Shown: positions 8,786 to 18,657, numbered from the stretch's first letter. The stretch is DNA of 64,000 bases from Marisediminitalea oceani (GCF_003731635.1 NZ_RCUA01000020.1:161988-225987), one strand, 5' to 3'. The notes: a model not told the origin generated them from the letters alone. Program-made: numbers and translations.

Positions 8786-9675
8786 AGCAAATGCTGCAGG
8801 GATGGTGTTAATGCTATCACGTCGTATTGCTGCGCCGGAAACTGATTGAAAAAAGGTTGCAGTCTGTCAACCTTCCGCTGACCGAACATCGGCACAAACC
8901 AACTCACATCGAGTATCGATTCAATTTCGCCAAACATATCTTCAGGCGTTTGCTCTTGGGAGGCTAGTACCTCGGGATGTATCTCCAGCAGAAGCACTAC
9001 GCCAGAGGCACGCTGAATACTCGCCAGAGCCCCTTTTACAGCAGGAATTTCCTGGCCTTCCACATCAATTTTAAGCACCAGTATATCCGCCAGGGTTATA
9101 ACATTGTCAGTCAGATAGCTATCAATGGAAGTTACTCTGGTATCTCCAATAGAGCCTGGCGTAATATGGCCCTCATGGTCGCCGGTTTGACTGTTACTGG
9201 TAGTGAAACTCACCATGCCGTCAAAGTCAGAAACCGCCTGATTTACTGGCATTGCGGGGACTTTGAGGCCGGCAAGGTTATGACGAAGCATGGCGTGAGA
9301 GCCAGGATTGGGTTCAAAGGCCACAATGTTCTGCAGCCTTGCGCAGTTTCGCGATACCAGTGCACTCACAGTGCCTATGTCAGCCCCCAAATCAAAAAAA
9401 GAAAAGGGACCGAGGTTGTTGAGCAAATCGCAAAATGGGCCGAATTCATCCGGATAATAATTATCCGGCCCGCCCTCGAGCCAAAAGCACCACTCATCGA
9501 CCGGCAGAACGAAACTGGCCTGCTCGAACTGATAACATACATAGCAATCTGAATAGTGCTTACACATCCACCGATAAAAAGCATACTTGCCTTTTACGTC
9601 ATGCAACTGGCTCCACACCACGAGCCGGTTTAACCAGCCAGGCAAGGCTCGCAGACTGCCAATGTGTTTGGACAC
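8782..9675 (-). CDS. FkbM-family methyltransferase
   Basis: A 297-residue protein whose C-terminal 200 residues form a class I SAM-dependent methyltransferase: motif I FFDLGADIGTVSALVSR near residue 93, the acidic strand IVAFEPNPGSHAMLRHNL, and the FkbM signature LVLKIDVEGQEIPAVKGA near residue 198. The N-terminal 80 residues are Trp/Tyr/Cys-rich and unassigned. FkbM proteins in such loci usually O-methylate sugars. It starts 2 bp after the exosortase stop, so it is the last gene of the minus-strand operon that begins at 13491. Confidence 0.85.
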   Translation of the reverse strand: MSKHIGSLRALPGWLNRLVVWSQLHDVKGKYAFYRWMCKHYSDCYVCYQFEQASFVLPVDEWCFWLEGGPDNYYPDEFGPFCDLLNNLGPFSFFDLGADIGTVSALVSRNCARLQNIVAFEPNPGSHAMLRHNLAGLKVPAMPVNQAVSDFDGMVSFTTSNSQTGDHEGHITPGSIGDTRVTSIDSYLTDNVITLADILVLKIDVEGQEIPAVKGALASIQRASGVVLLLEIHPEVLASQEQTPEDMFGEIESILDVSWFVPMFGQRKVDRLQPFFNQFPAQQYDVIALTPSLQHLL

Positions 9676-9677
9676 AG

Positions 9678-11216
9678 TTAGTTACCGGCCAGACGCGATT
9701 GCTGTGTGAGTTCAGGGTATAACTGAGACACTTTATCCATGAACCACTGTTGCTGTGCTTGTAGAAAACGGCGTTCCACTTCCATCGACATAATTACGAC
9801 TGCGCCATGAGATGGCTCTCCACCCAATGTGGTAGCGATTTGTTGAAGTTTAGTTTGTTGTTTACCGGCAAAGGTATCTTCTGCTAATACATACCAACTG
9901 GCTATCAACCGCAAGTTACCGGCTGGTGAGGAAAGCAATTCCACAGCGAACGGATACTCCGCAGAAGTCGGCACGTCAATTACCTCTACCCTGGTCCAAC
10001 TGTCCTGATCATAAAGACGGTTTAACGAGCTTACCAGTTCACCGTCCCCCGCAGCATAAAAACCCTGGTAGACAGTGATCGGAGAATCATAAGGTGTGGT
10101 GAGTTGCTGATACTGCTCTACTGTAGGCGAGCGGAATTTCGCCTTCCACGCTAACCAGTAAACTTCGTCCTCGCTAAGCGGTTTGCTCAGGTTATTAGCG
10201 AACTCAAACTGTTGTACTTGCTTATCGGGTATAGCACTGGCGATAAACTGATACCACCCTGCGGCAGCCATTAATAAGACAGCAACTGAAATCAAGCCAC
10301 CTCTTGCTGCAGTTATAGGAGCTCCGGACTGAATAGTAAGCACTGTATCATTGCGTTGCGGTGCTACTTTTTCACGCAGTAACTCGCCAAGCCCAATTAA
10401 ACATACAATAACAAAAGCAAAGAAAAACCAGCCATAGATAAGGTGATCTGCACCTACTGCATACTGCATGTCGGATAGGTGTGCGATCAGTATGATGCCG
10501 TAAACTCGGATAATGTTTGCAGCAATAGGAAATATAACCGACAGTAACACAAATAGCGCTCGTCGCTGAGGGCTGTACATATTGAGATAAGCGTAAAGAC
10601 AACCGATCACCAAAGATGCAATAAAAAAGCTGATCCCGGAGCAGGCTTCTGCTACCAAAAAGCGCCCTTTGGGTATTTCAATGTAAAGTCCACTGCGAAA
10701 TACAGGGATCCCGGATAGCTCAAGCAGGTCTACTGAAAATCTGGCAGCGATTTGTTGCAAGTAAGGAACCAGCTCTTCCCCTACAGGAATACAAAAGAGG
10801 ATAAACACCAATGGAAATAGAATTTGCCACGCAGCTTTATTACCAAGCACCATCCATATGAGTACCGGTAGCAAACCAAACATAGCTGCATGCATGAATA
10901 GTTGCACGTCGCCGGCGAGGCCGATGCCATAAAGCACAATAGCCGGTAGAATAAGCACCGCTACCCAGTAGTTAGGCTTTATTGGCTGTGCAAGCAACGC
11001 TTTACGTTTAAGGTAAATAAGAAAAAAAGTGCCGGGGATGACAAATAAACAATGATTAAATATATCAGAGTTGTACCAGATGGTAATGGCAGTAACCAAC
11101 CCCTGATGAAATACCGCAGCCCATCCCAATAAGACCAGAATCACGGGTACCATTACGGCAGTAAAGGCCTTATTTATATCCTTATCGCTGTTACCTGCGA
11201 CTGCTTGCTCCTGCAT
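9678..11216 (-). CDS. xrtA: exosortase A with fused EpsI domain
   Basis: A 512-residue polytopic membrane protein. The first 290 residues form the exosortase/archaeosortase domain of about eight helices, with VAEACSGISFF placing the catalytic Cys at residue 192 and NIIRVYGIILIAH placing the conserved Arg at 237 and a candidate His at 246. After about residue 310 a periplasmic EpsI-like (DUF3485) domain follows. Exosortase A cleaves and sorts proteins bearing C-terminal PEP-CTERM tags, presumably attaching them to an extracellular matrix. It lies between a deacetylase and a methyltransferase gene in the minus-strand operon. No PEP-CTERM substrate is encoded in this window. Confidence 0.92.
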   Translation of the reverse strand: MQEQAVAGNSDKDINKAFTAVMVPVILVLLGWAAVFHQGLVTAITIWYNSDIFNHCLFVIPGTFFLIYLKRKALLAQPIKPNYWVAVLILPAIVLYGIGLAGDVQLFMHAAMFGLLPVLIWMVLGNKAAWQILFPLVFILFCIPVGEELVPYLQQIAARFSVDLLELSGIPVFRSGLYIEIPKGRFLVAEACSGISFFIASLVIGCLYAYLNMYSPQRRALFVLLSVIFPIAANIIRVYGIILIAHLSDMQYAVGADHLIYGWFFFAFVIVCLIGLGELLREKVAPQRNDTVLTIQSGAPITAARGGLISVAVLLMAAAGWYQFIASAIPDKQVQQFEFANNLSKPLSEDEVYWLAWKAKFRSPTVEQYQQLTTPYDSPITVYQGFYAAGDGELVSSLNRLYDQDSWTRVEVIDVPTSAEYPFAVELLSSPAGNLRLIASWYVLAEDTFAGKQQTKLQQIATTLGGEPSHGAVVIMSMEVERRFLQAQQQWFMDKVSQLYPELTQQSRLAGN

Positions 11217-11233
11217 GATTTACCACCGCGATA

Positions 11234-12076
11234 TTATTTAAGTTCGTAAGCATCTTGCATTGTACCCCAGCGATAATCAGCCAGAAGTTGTTTCAGTTTG
11301 CCTTCCATTTTGCTCAGATTAATGTAATGGCGAACCTTCGACTTCAGCGGTGCCTCATTTATGCGAGGCTGATCGGGGTCGATTTCCCATGGATGGAAAT
11401 AAAAACTATAAGGCGCAGATTCCGTCTGCATAAATCTTTCGATTCGTTTTCTCGATAACCAATAGGGGTACAAACGGAAATAACCACCACCGCCAATACC
11501 TACATTTTTACCTTTCTTGATAATTGTCGGCACCGGAATCTCAGTGATGCCTTCAGGTCGCTCATGTTTAAATCGTGGCCAGTCCGGAACGCCATACAGG
11601 TCGTGTACAACCGGATAGGTGCTTGAGGAATAGCTAAAGCCTAGCTCCACCAAAACTTCGTAAACCCATGGGTTGCTATCATTTACAGAAAAGCTGGGGG
11701 CCCGATACCCTTTTATAGCTACACCGCCAGCGTCTTCTAAAATCGCCTTACTGGTTCGCACGTCTTCTATAAAAGCCTTGCGATCCATGGTCGTCGCACG
11801 CCTGTGGTTTAAACCATGGCTGGCCAGTTCATGCCCCTCATCTACAATCCGTTTAATCAGATTCGGACAGCGTTTTCCCACCCAACCAAGGGTAAAAAAA
11901 GTCGATTTGACATTATTTTCAGCAAAAATATCCAGTAGTCTGTTAGTGTTATCCTCTACTCTCAGTGGGATCTCAGGCCAGTCCTCAGGCTTAAAAACCG
12001 ACTCAAAGGCAGACACCTGGAAGTAGTCTTCCACATCTACTGTCATTGCATTTAAGCGAGGGTCTGCAATACTCAC
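11234..12076 (-). CDS. XrtA system polysaccharide deacetylase (DUF3473 type)
   Basis: A 280-residue NodB-homology protein of the TIGR03006/DUF3473 kind. It has NAMTVDVEDYFQVSAFE at the N-terminus (catalytic Asp pair), LASHGLNHRRATTMD near residue 88 (metal His pair), IKGYRAPSFSVND near residue 120, and YSFYFHPWEIDPDQPR near residue 227, which is specific for the exosortase-associated subgroup. No signal peptide is evident. It should remove acetyl groups from N-acetylated sugars of the exopolysaccharide. It sits 2 bp downstream of the priming sugar transferase and 17 bp upstream of xrtA. Confidence 0.9.
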   Translation of the reverse strand: MSIADPRLNAMTVDVEDYFQVSAFESVFKPEDWPEIPLRVEDNTNRLLDIFAENNVKSTFFTLGWVGKRCPNLIKRIVDEGHELASHGLNHRRATTMDRKAFIEDVRTSKAILEDAGGVAIKGYRAPSFSVNDSNPWVYEVLVELGFSYSSSTYPVVHDLYGVPDWPRFKHERPEGITEIPVPTIIKKGKNVGIGGGGYFRLYPYWLSRKRIERFMQTESAPYSFYFHPWEIDPDQPRINEAPLKSKVRHYINLSKMEGKLKQLLADYRWGTMQDAYELK

Positions 12077-12078
12077 AA

Positions 12079-13491
12079 CTAACGCCCTTTGCCAAATAAA
12101 ACAATCTCAACAGTCCTTATTAGAATGAGAATGTCCAACAGCAGACTTTGGTGTTTTACGTAATATAAATCAAATTTTAGCTTTTCCATGGAATCTTCAA
12201 CGCTTGCCCCATAGGGATAATTGAGTTGTGCCCAGCCTGCTAGACCTGGCTTAACATTGTGGCGTTGGTTGTAATAGGGCACTTCTTTAACAAGTTGTTC
12301 AACGAACTCCGGACGCTCTGGGCGTGGCCCGATGAAAGACATTTCGCCTTTGAATACGTTGATCAATTGAGGTAATTCATCGATTCGGTACTTACGGATA
12401 AAAGCCCCAATGCGGGTAACCCGATTGTCGTTCTTGGTTGCCCACTTTGCACCGTCTTTTTCGGCATCGGGCCGCATACTGCGGAATTTTATAATCTTAA
12501 ATAACCGCCCGTTTTGCCCGACACGTTCTTGTTTATAGAACACCGAAGTTTTCGTTCTGCGTCCGTCATCCAGGTAAATGATCATTGCCGTAATGAGCAT
12601 AAACGGCCATGCAAAAAACAACACAAATAAAGCCAGTATGGCATTCATCGAATAGTCAAGGGCATCACGCAGGTAGTTTTGCGAATGGAAGCCGTTGGAA
12701 TAGATTACCCAACTGGGGTACATCAGGTTCACTGCAATCTGGCCAGTCTCTCGTTCCATAAAGTCGAGTAGATCCGTGACTTCGATACCGCGCAAACGAC
12801 AGTCAAAGAGGATTTCTATAGGCAAAGTGCCGCGCCGTTGGTCGCAGGCAATTACAATTTCTTCAATGTCATTTTCAACCACAAAATTACGCAGACTTTC
12901 ATCGACTTTAACGTGGATAATTTTTTCATTTTTTATCCCGTCTTCCCGGTTATCTCCCGGCACGGGTACAAAACCAAGTAGTTCGAAGCCCAGACGGTCA
13001 ACATCGCGTCGCATTCGCTTTTCAATAATCGATGCTCGTTCCCCGGCTCCCAGAACAACCAAGCGGACGCGACCAAGCCCCAGCAGGCCCAAACGGTTAG
13101 TAAAATAGCGGAAAAAGACCAGCGCGATGATATTCAGACATATTGCGGTAGGTAGATAATAGGAATGCATATCCAGCGAGGCAAATAAAGTGCCGGTAAG
13201 AATTTCTACGATGAAATAACTCAGACCCAAACTTACGAATATACGCCGGATAATCCCCCTGAAAGTCTCTCGGAGCTTTGCTTCATAAAGCCCCACAGAC
13301 AATGAGCAGAGCAGCACTGAAAGCGTAATCAGAAAGATATTAATTGTCAGATTTTCAATATCGGGTTCAGCAATCAGATTTAGCTGAACCAAGATAAAGC
13401 TGGTAATGTAACCCACGTACGAAACAAGCAAAGCTTCTGTGATAACCAACGCGTTAGAACGCTTATTTTGTCTGTTTTTTGCAACTGCCAT
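12079..13491 (-). CDS. XrtA system undecaprenyl-phosphate sugar phosphotransferase, TIGR03013 type
   Basis: A 470-residue priming glycosyltransferase. Four or five membrane helices occupy residues 15-130, a Rossmann-like CoA-binding domain follows (RLVVLGAGERASIIEKRM), and after a further membrane helix (about residue 280) comes the bacterial sugar transferase domain with KIIKFRSMRPDAEKDG, RKYRIDELPQLINV and GEMSFIGPRPERPEF. It transfers a sugar-phosphate to undecaprenyl phosphate and so starts the repeat unit. It is the first gene of the minus-strand operon and faces the export genes across a 195-bp AT-rich divergent promoter region. Confidence 0.92.
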   Translation of the reverse strand: MAVAKNRQNKRSNALVITEALLVSYVGYITSFILVQLNLIAEPDIENLTINIFLITLSVLLCSLSVGLYEAKLRETFRGIIRRIFVSLGLSYFIVEILTGTLFASLDMHSYYLPTAICLNIIALVFFRYFTNRLGLLGLGRVRLVVLGAGERASIIEKRMRRDVDRLGFELLGFVPVPGDNREDGIKNEKIIHVKVDESLRNFVVENDIEEIVIACDQRRGTLPIEILFDCRLRGIEVTDLLDFMERETGQIAVNLMYPSWVIYSNGFHSQNYLRDALDYSMNAILALFVLFFAWPFMLITAMIIYLDDGRRTKTSVFYKQERVGQNGRLFKIIKFRSMRPDAEKDGAKWATKNDNRVTRIGAFIRKYRIDELPQLINVFKGEMSFIGPRPERPEFVEQLVKEVPYYNQRHNVKPGLAGWAQLNYPYGASVEDSMEKLKFDLYYVKHQSLLLDILILIRTVEIVLFGKGR

Positions 13492-13686
13492 ATTGTCTTT
13501 TACCAGCCTGTTATTGACGTAATTTCCGCTGTCAGGATTTATGATATGACATTTTTTTTGAATGAGATAGACTAATTACACACTATCGCATTATATTAGT
13601 GGCTAAATTTTAACAACTGACTCAAAAAGTCTGATAAGTTGAGACGTCACCCGTCAATTAATTTGTTAAGTACAGGATAGAAAAGC
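13492..13686. promoter_or_regulatory. divergent promoter region between the two XrtA operons
   Basis: This 195-bp AT-rich region separates the starts of the sugar transferase (minus) and the export lipoprotein (plus), so it must hold promoters for both arms. I can see no confident -35/-10 pair. A purine-rich ribosome binding site (ACAGGATAG) precedes the ATG at 13687. Confidence 0.5.
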
Positions 13687-14319
13687 ATGGAAAAGGTAAA
13701 TACCAGGTTATTACTCGTTGCAGCTGCACTGGGAACTTTACTGACCGGATGTAGTGGAACCAGCAGTCTGCCCCAGGCTACCACCCGTCCCTCACTCACC
13801 ACGGATGTTAATGACTACAAATATCTGATTGGCCCTGGTGATAATGTGTCAATTTTTGTTTGGCGGAACCCTGAAATCTCGGGAAGCTTTGTGGTTCGTC
13901 CCGATGGTAAGGTCACTACTGCGCTGGTTGAAGATCTGGATGTTTCAGGTCGTACCCCTACAATGCTGGCAAGAGAAATCGAAGAAAAATTATCAACTTA
14001 CATCAATAATCCTCGAGTTACTGTGAGCGTAAATGGCTTTTCAGGTCCTTTAAGTGAACAGGTCCGGGTAATTGGGGAAGCAACCAACCCAACGGCAATT
14101 AACTACACTGAGCATATGACTCTGCTTGATTTAATGATTGCAGTAGGTGGTTTAACTGAGTTTGCGAACGGCAATAATGCGAAGCTTATCCGTGTTGTTG
14201 ATGGTCGCCAGAGAACCTACGAAATCGCAATAGACGATTTAATTCGAGATGGTGATATTTCTAAGAATGTCGATATGCTGCCTGGTGATATCGTTATTAT
14301 TCCAGAAGCATGGTTCTAG
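13687..14319 (+). CDS. XrtA system polysaccharide export lipoprotein (Wza-like)
   Basis: A 210-residue outer-membrane lipoprotein. The signal peptide ends in the lipobox LLTGCSG (Cys about residue 22). The mature part has the polysaccharide export domain YKYLIGPGDNVSIFVWRNPE, followed by a SLBB-like segment (QVRVIGEATNPTAINY; MTLLDLMIAVGGLTEFANG) and the C-terminal PGDIVIIPEAWF. It is shorter than Wza (about 380 residues), as usual for the exosortase-linked family. It should form the periplasmic/outer-membrane part of the export channel together with the chain-length regulator encoded 50 bp downstream. Confidence 0.92.
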   Translation: MEKVNTRLLLVAAALGTLLTGCSGTSSLPQATTRPSLTTDVNDYKYLIGPGDNVSIFVWRNPEISGSFVVRPDGKVTTALVEDLDVSGRTPTMLAREIEEKLSTYINNPRVTVSVNGFSGPLSEQVRVIGEATNPTAINYTEHMTLLDLMIAVGGLTEFANGNNAKLIRVVDGRQRTYEIAIDDLIRDGDISKNVDMLPGDIVIIPEAWF

Positions 14320-14369
14320 AAAGCAGAACTAAAATCACTGTGTCTAATTTGCGGTAAACGGACGAAATC

Positions 14370-15944
14370 ATGCAGGAATTGCAACAAACTATTGAGATGG
14401 TCCTCGATTATATTCGTGGGATCTGGTTAAAAAAGCGCTACATAATGCTTTGCTCGTGGCTGATCTGTCCTATTGGATTTGGTTATGTAGCAATGATGCC
14501 TGACGTTTATAAGTCCGAGGCTGTTGTATTTGTAGATACTCGCTCCATGCTACAACCTTTGCTAAGCGGTTTAGCAATTCAAACCAATCCGCAGCAAGAA
14601 ATTGCGATGATGGCACAGACCTTACTAAGTCGGTCCAACATTGAAATTATCGCCAGGGAGTCAGATCTGGATATAACAGTTAATACAGCTGATGGTTATG
14701 CCAAGCTAATCAATGCTTTAAGTGATAACATCAAGCTGGACAGGACTGGTAGAAACAACATTTATAATATTTCATACTCTAATAAAAGCCCGGAACTTGC
14801 CAAGCGAGTGGTTCAGGAAACCCTCGATTTGTTTGTTGAAGGGAGCTTAGGCAACAATCGAAGGGATACCGATACTGCCAGCCGCTTTCTGGACGAGCAG
14901 ATTTCAGAATATGAAACGCGCCTAATCGAAGCTGAACAACGCCTCGCAGATTTCCAGCGACGCTATAACGATATTTTACCGGTATCCGGTTCATTTTATT
15001 CTACTCTTCAGGGGGCAACCGGTAATCTGGAAAGTACCCAACTGCAAATTAGAGAATTACAGCAGCAGGTAACATCACTGAAAAGTCAGATGAGCTCAGG
15101 TCGCGCCACTGACGGATTTGATGTGCGCCAGGGCGACAACACGCCAGTAATTACCACTCGCTATGATGACAGAATCAAGTCTCTGGAAGAGAAAATCGAC
15201 CAGTTAAAGTTGCGATTCACCGATAAACACCCCGACGTAATTGAAGCTAAAAACTTGTTAGCGTCACTTGAAAAGTCTCGCCAGGATGAACTGAAAGCCT
15301 ATTTTAGTGAAACCAGCGAAGATGGTGATGACACTAACCTGAGCCCTCTTGCTACGGAATTAAAACTCGAAGTCAGCAGACTGGAAGGGCAAATCGCTTC
15401 GCTGAGAGTTAGAGAAAGTGATTATGAAGCCAAGATCCAGGAATTAAGAAACAAGATTGACCTGGTTCCACAGATTGAGGCTGAGTCTACTGCGCTTAAC
15501 CGTGATTACGGTATTACCAAGCAGAAGTACGAAGAACTATTGCGTAGAAAAGAAGCTGCAGAGCTTTCTCGTAGAGCCGATGTATCGTCCGAAGAGTTGC
15601 AATTCAGAATCATCGAGCCACCGTTGGTGCCAGATACCCCTACCGGACCCAAACGGCTTGTATATTACACGGGTATTCTTGTGCTTGGCTTCGGTATGGG
15701 CATTGCACTAGCCTTCGCTATCAGTCAAATCAGACCAGTGTTGGTTCGTGGCAGACAATTAACATCCCTTACATCGTTCCCGGTGTTAGGTGCGGTAACG
15801 CATTTAAACCTGAAGCAGATCCAACGTAGAAACCGTATGCGAGTGTTCCTGTTTATCTTATCCTCCGGGGCAATTGTAACCATGTATGCTATTCTGCTGG
15901 CAGCAGAAGTAGCGCATGTTAACCTGGTAGAGAGGTTCCTATAA
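14370..15944 (+). CDS. XrtA system polysaccharide chain-length determinant (Wzz-like)
   Basis: A 524-residue inner-membrane polysaccharide co-polymerase. TM1 is near residues 25-45 (MLCSWLICPIGFGYVAMMP), a long periplasmic coiled-coil region spans roughly residues 150-390 (YETRLIEAEQRLADFQRRYN; KSLEEKIDQLKLRF), and two C-terminal membrane helices follow, the first after the proline-rich PLVPDTPTGPKR. This matches the TIGR03007 family. It governs chain length and couples polymerisation to export. Its stop codon overlaps the start of the tyrosine kinase by one base (TAATG), indicating coupling with the cytoplasmic kinase that is probably its partner. Confidence 0.92.
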   Translation: MQELQQTIEMVLDYIRGIWLKKRYIMLCSWLICPIGFGYVAMMPDVYKSEAVVFVDTRSMLQPLLSGLAIQTNPQQEIAMMAQTLLSRSNIEIIARESDLDITVNTADGYAKLINALSDNIKLDRTGRNNIYNISYSNKSPELAKRVVQETLDLFVEGSLGNNRRDTDTASRFLDEQISEYETRLIEAEQRLADFQRRYNDILPVSGSFYSTLQGATGNLESTQLQIRELQQQVTSLKSQMSSGRATDGFDVRQGDNTPVITTRYDDRIKSLEEKIDQLKLRFTDKHPDVIEAKNLLASLEKSRQDELKAYFSETSEDGDDTNLSPLATELKLEVSRLEGQIASLRVRESDYEAKIQELRNKIDLVPQIEAESTALNRDYGITKQKYEELLRRKEAAELSRRADVSSEELQFRIIEPPLVPDTPTGPKRLVYYTGILVLGFGMGIALAFAISQIRPVLVRGRQLTSLTSFPVLGAVTHLNLKQIQRRNRMRVFLFILSSGAIVTMYAILLAAEVAHVNLVERFL

Positions 15945-16933
15945 TGGCTAATAACACAATAGAAAAAGCCTTGCAGCGACAAAAAGAAGCTGCAGCCAAA
16001 CAGGCCGCTCAACAAGCAGAGGACATCCAGGAAGAGAAGAAATCGTCTACCATTGAGCGAACTCTGGAAAAGCAACAAGCTGCAAAAGCTGAACAGCCTG
16101 TCCAAACACCTGTAACAGAGAAACAGGTAACACCAACCTCAACAACCGCAAAATCAAAACCAGGTGCTGCGGTTAATGCAGATAATGAAGCGCTACGGTT
16201 GACCATAAACCTGGAAGAGCTTGATGAAAGAGGGTTTGTTTCTGTCAGCAACGCGCGTAAATTGATTAACGAAGAATACCGAGAAATCAAGCGTAAACTC
16301 TTGCGAAATGCTTTCGGCGCGCTCTCTAAGACGCTAAAAAACAGCAACATCATTATGGTGAGCAGTGCGCGTCCATCAGAAGGTAAAACCTTTACCGCTA
16401 TTAACTTAGCGTTAAGTTTTGCCGCAGAGCAGGATAAAACCGTTCTGTTAGTTGATGCAGACGTTCTTAAGCCTAATGTTACCAGAACCTTAAGGGTAAA
16501 CCCTGGCGAAGGACTAATGGAATACCTGCTGGATGAAAACAAGGATATTTCTGATGTCCTTTATCGCACTAACGTGGATAAATTGAGAATAATTCCGGCC
16601 GGTCAAACGCACCATTTGTCTACTGAATTACTAGCCAGTGAGCGAATGAATTACACGATTGATGAATTCTCCAATCGCTATCCTGATCGTATTGTTATTA
16701 TCGATACGCCACCGTTAATCGGTATTAATGAATCAGCAGTACTGGCAAGTTTTGCCGGCCAGGCGGTTATTGTTACAGAGGAAGGCCGAACCAAGTTAAA
16801 TGATATCAATAATATCGTCGACCGGCTCAACCCTGATATGGCGGTAGGTTTCGTGGTTAACAAAGCAGTTAACGAAAGCGCCGATAACGGCAATTACTAT
16901 GGCTACTACTACGGTAGTGAGCCATCTAAATAA
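15944..16933 (+). CDS. XrtA-associated BY-type tyrosine autokinase
   Basis: A 329-residue cytoplasmic bacterial tyrosine kinase of the TIGR03018 type. The N-terminal 85 residues are Lys/Gln/Glu-rich and low in complexity. The P-loop is MVSSARPSEGKTFTAINLAL (about residue 138), Walker A' is VLLVDADVLKPNV, and Walker B is IVIIDTPPLIG. The C-terminus has the expected Tyr cluster GNYYGYYYGSEPSK. It would phosphorylate itself on these tyrosines and control polymerisation through the chain-length protein encoded immediately upstream. Confidence 0.92.
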   Translation: MANNTIEKALQRQKEAAAKQAAQQAEDIQEEKKSSTIERTLEKQQAAKAEQPVQTPVTEKQVTPTSTTAKSKPGAAVNADNEALRLTINLEELDERGFVSVSNARKLINEEYREIKRKLLRNAFGALSKTLKNSNIIMVSSARPSEGKTFTAINLALSFAAEQDKTVLLVDADVLKPNVTRTLRVNPGEGLMEYLLDENKDISDVLYRTNVDKLRIIPAGQTHHLSTELLASERMNYTIDEFSNRYPDRIVIIDTPPLIGINESAVLASFAGQAVIVTEEGRTKLNDINNIVDRLNPDMAVGFVVNKAVNESADNGNYYGYYYGSEPSK

Positions 16934-16953
16934 GCAGCGATAAAGGATAGCTT

Positions 16954-18630
16954 GTGGAAAGGATCAATATATTTCGCCCGGCAATTATCGCAACGCTGAT
17001 AGGAGCGACCTTCAGCGCTAACTTGCATGCTGATGTGCAGTTCAGAGGTGCTGTAAATTCATCTTTGATCAATCAGTCATTTGATACTGATAGCGAGGAC
17101 AGCAGGTATCAGGATCGAAACGTGATTCAGATCTCCCCAACGCTAACGGGTGTGTATGCCAGTAAAAAAGCAAACGCTACGGCCTCTGCGACGCAGCGTT
17201 ATCAGCGCTTTGATGTTGATGAAGGCAGTCGCTCATCGAACTTTACCGAGTTTAACTACGCAGGTAATCTGAATATTATCGACAATGTATTTCAGATATT
17301 TGGGCAAGGTGCTCAAAGGTACCAGTCCTATCGTCCGGAGACCTATGTCTCATCCGATTACCTGTTGAACTCTGATGACCTTAGTAAAATTACCTCTCAC
17401 AGTGCTGGTGCGAGATTAAATATTCCTCGCGGTGATGTGTGGGGATTAAGTTTGACCGGTCTTTATTTTGAGAGCGAGTCTGATGACTCATTAGAGGAAG
17501 CGGAAGACAATACCAACACATTCAATCGATTTATAGATTCAACAGGTGTGTCAGTAAATGCTGATTTAACCAACGGTGATTGGTTTCGCAATATTTATTG
17601 GAATGTCACGGGCTCATATCGTAGAACTGATCGTCAGGATCGTGGATTGTTTGAGTCTGTTTTGGTTAACGGCGTAATTGGCTTCCGAGTTTACGGTGAC
17701 CTAGGGCTAATAACCACTGCTACACACGAAGAGAATGACATAGAGGGAGAACTGGCTAATTTTTCTGCCCGATTTGGAGCTCAGTTCTCTAAGTTTGATA
17801 CCTATGGAATAGGATTTAATTACCGCCCAGCCGCAGAACGCTTTTTCAGACTGACTCTGAATAAGGTTTCTACCGATGGTGAAGATGACGGTAAAACATT
17901 CGTTGGCGTGGCAACCAGTTGGCAGTTTTCCCCCAGAACCAACCTGCAGGCGCAATATAGCCGGCGTTATTACGGGGAAGCTGGCCAGTTTAGTCTGAGT
18001 CATGGAACCAGACGTCTGCGCACAACCATTTCATATCAGGAGCGAACCACAACGTTTTCCAATATGATTTTTGATACTGTGGATGCCGGTACGTTCGTTT
18101 GCCCTGCCGGGTCTGTTGATATCATCGACTGCTTTCAGCCTGATACGCTTGATTATGAATTACAACCTGGAGAACAAGTTGTTCAGTTTAGTCAGGTTAT
18201 ACCTGAGTTAACTGACCAGGTCATCCTTCGCCGCCAACTTGGTGGTAGTATTGGGTATCAACAACGTAGGTTAAAATTAGTATTCGATACGCGCTATGTG
18301 GATTCTGATTACAGTGTTGACAACAGACAGCAAATTCAAAGAATAGTTGGATTAAACGCCAGTCTGCAAGTTGGCGCCAGAAGCTCGGTCTACAGCCGTA
18401 TTCAATTTGCAAAAATGGATTTCACAGTGAATGGTGAAAGCCGGGATAATAACTCTCGAATTTACAGCATCGGGTTACGCAGCAACCTTTCCAGAAATTT
18501 ATCAGTGAATGCAGATGTTCGTTATCTTGATGGTGGCGGAAATCAAGTTCTTCGAAGAGACGCCGTTGATTTAAACGAAACCCGAATATCACTGGGGTTA
18601 ACCTACAACTTCCAAAGTAACAGACAATAA
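16954..18630 (+). CDS. PEP-CTERM system-associated outer-membrane beta-barrel protein, TIGR03016 type
   Basis: A 558-residue secreted protein with an N-terminal signal peptide (IIATLIGATFSANLHA) and alternating amphipathic strands through to the C-terminus, ending ISLGLTYNFQSNRQ, as in outer-membrane barrels. It matches what I know of the TIGR03016 family found in XrtA loci. The start is GTG at 16954, preceded by AAAGGATAG; no ATG fits better. It is the last gene of the export operon, followed at once by an intrinsic terminator. It probably provides or assists the outer-membrane pore for the polysaccharide. Confidence 0.85.
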   Translation: MERINIFRPAIIATLIGATFSANLHADVQFRGAVNSSLINQSFDTDSEDSRYQDRNVIQISPTLTGVYASKKANATASATQRYQRFDVDEGSRSSNFTEFNYAGNLNIIDNVFQIFGQGAQRYQSYRPETYVSSDYLLNSDDLSKITSHSAGARLNIPRGDVWGLSLTGLYFESESDDSLEEAEDNTNTFNRFIDSTGVSVNADLTNGDWFRNIYWNVTGSYRRTDRQDRGLFESVLVNGVIGFRVYGDLGLITTATHEENDIEGELANFSARFGAQFSKFDTYGIGFNYRPAAERFFRLTLNKVSTDGEDDGKTFVGVATSWQFSPRTNLQAQYSRRYYGEAGQFSLSHGTRRLRTTISYQERTTTFSNMIFDTVDAGTFVCPAGSVDIIDCFQPDTLDYELQPGEQVVQFSQVIPELTDQVILRRQLGGSIGYQQRRLKLVFDTRYVDSDYSVDNRQQIQRIVGLNASLQVGARSSVYSRIQFAKMDFTVNGESRDNNSRIYSIGLRSNLSRNLSVNADVRYLDGGGNQVLRRDAVDLNETRISLGLTYNFQSNRQ

Positions 18631-18654
18631 AAAAGCCCTTACGGGCTTTTTTAT
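18629..18654 (+). terminator. intrinsic terminator after the export operon
   Basis: AAAAAAGCCC, loop TTAC, then GGGCTTTTTT: a short GC stem with a U-tract directly after the outer-membrane protein stop. The A-rich left side makes it usable in both directions, so it may also serve the convergent ATPase gene ending at 18658. Confidence 0.9.
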
Positions 18655-18657
18655 TAA

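Noticed and set aside
8977..9552. 191-codon antisense frame across the FkbM methyltransferase
   Set aside because: Shadow of a coding region with clear motifs on the minus strand.
16009..16542. 177-codon antisense frame across the tyrosine kinase gene
   Set aside because: Ser-rich shadow of a well-supported gene on the other strand.
16954..18630. Checked this and other exported proteins for a PEP-CTERM tag
   Set aside because: No VPEP-hydrophobic-basic C-terminus found; it ends as an outer-membrane barrel.
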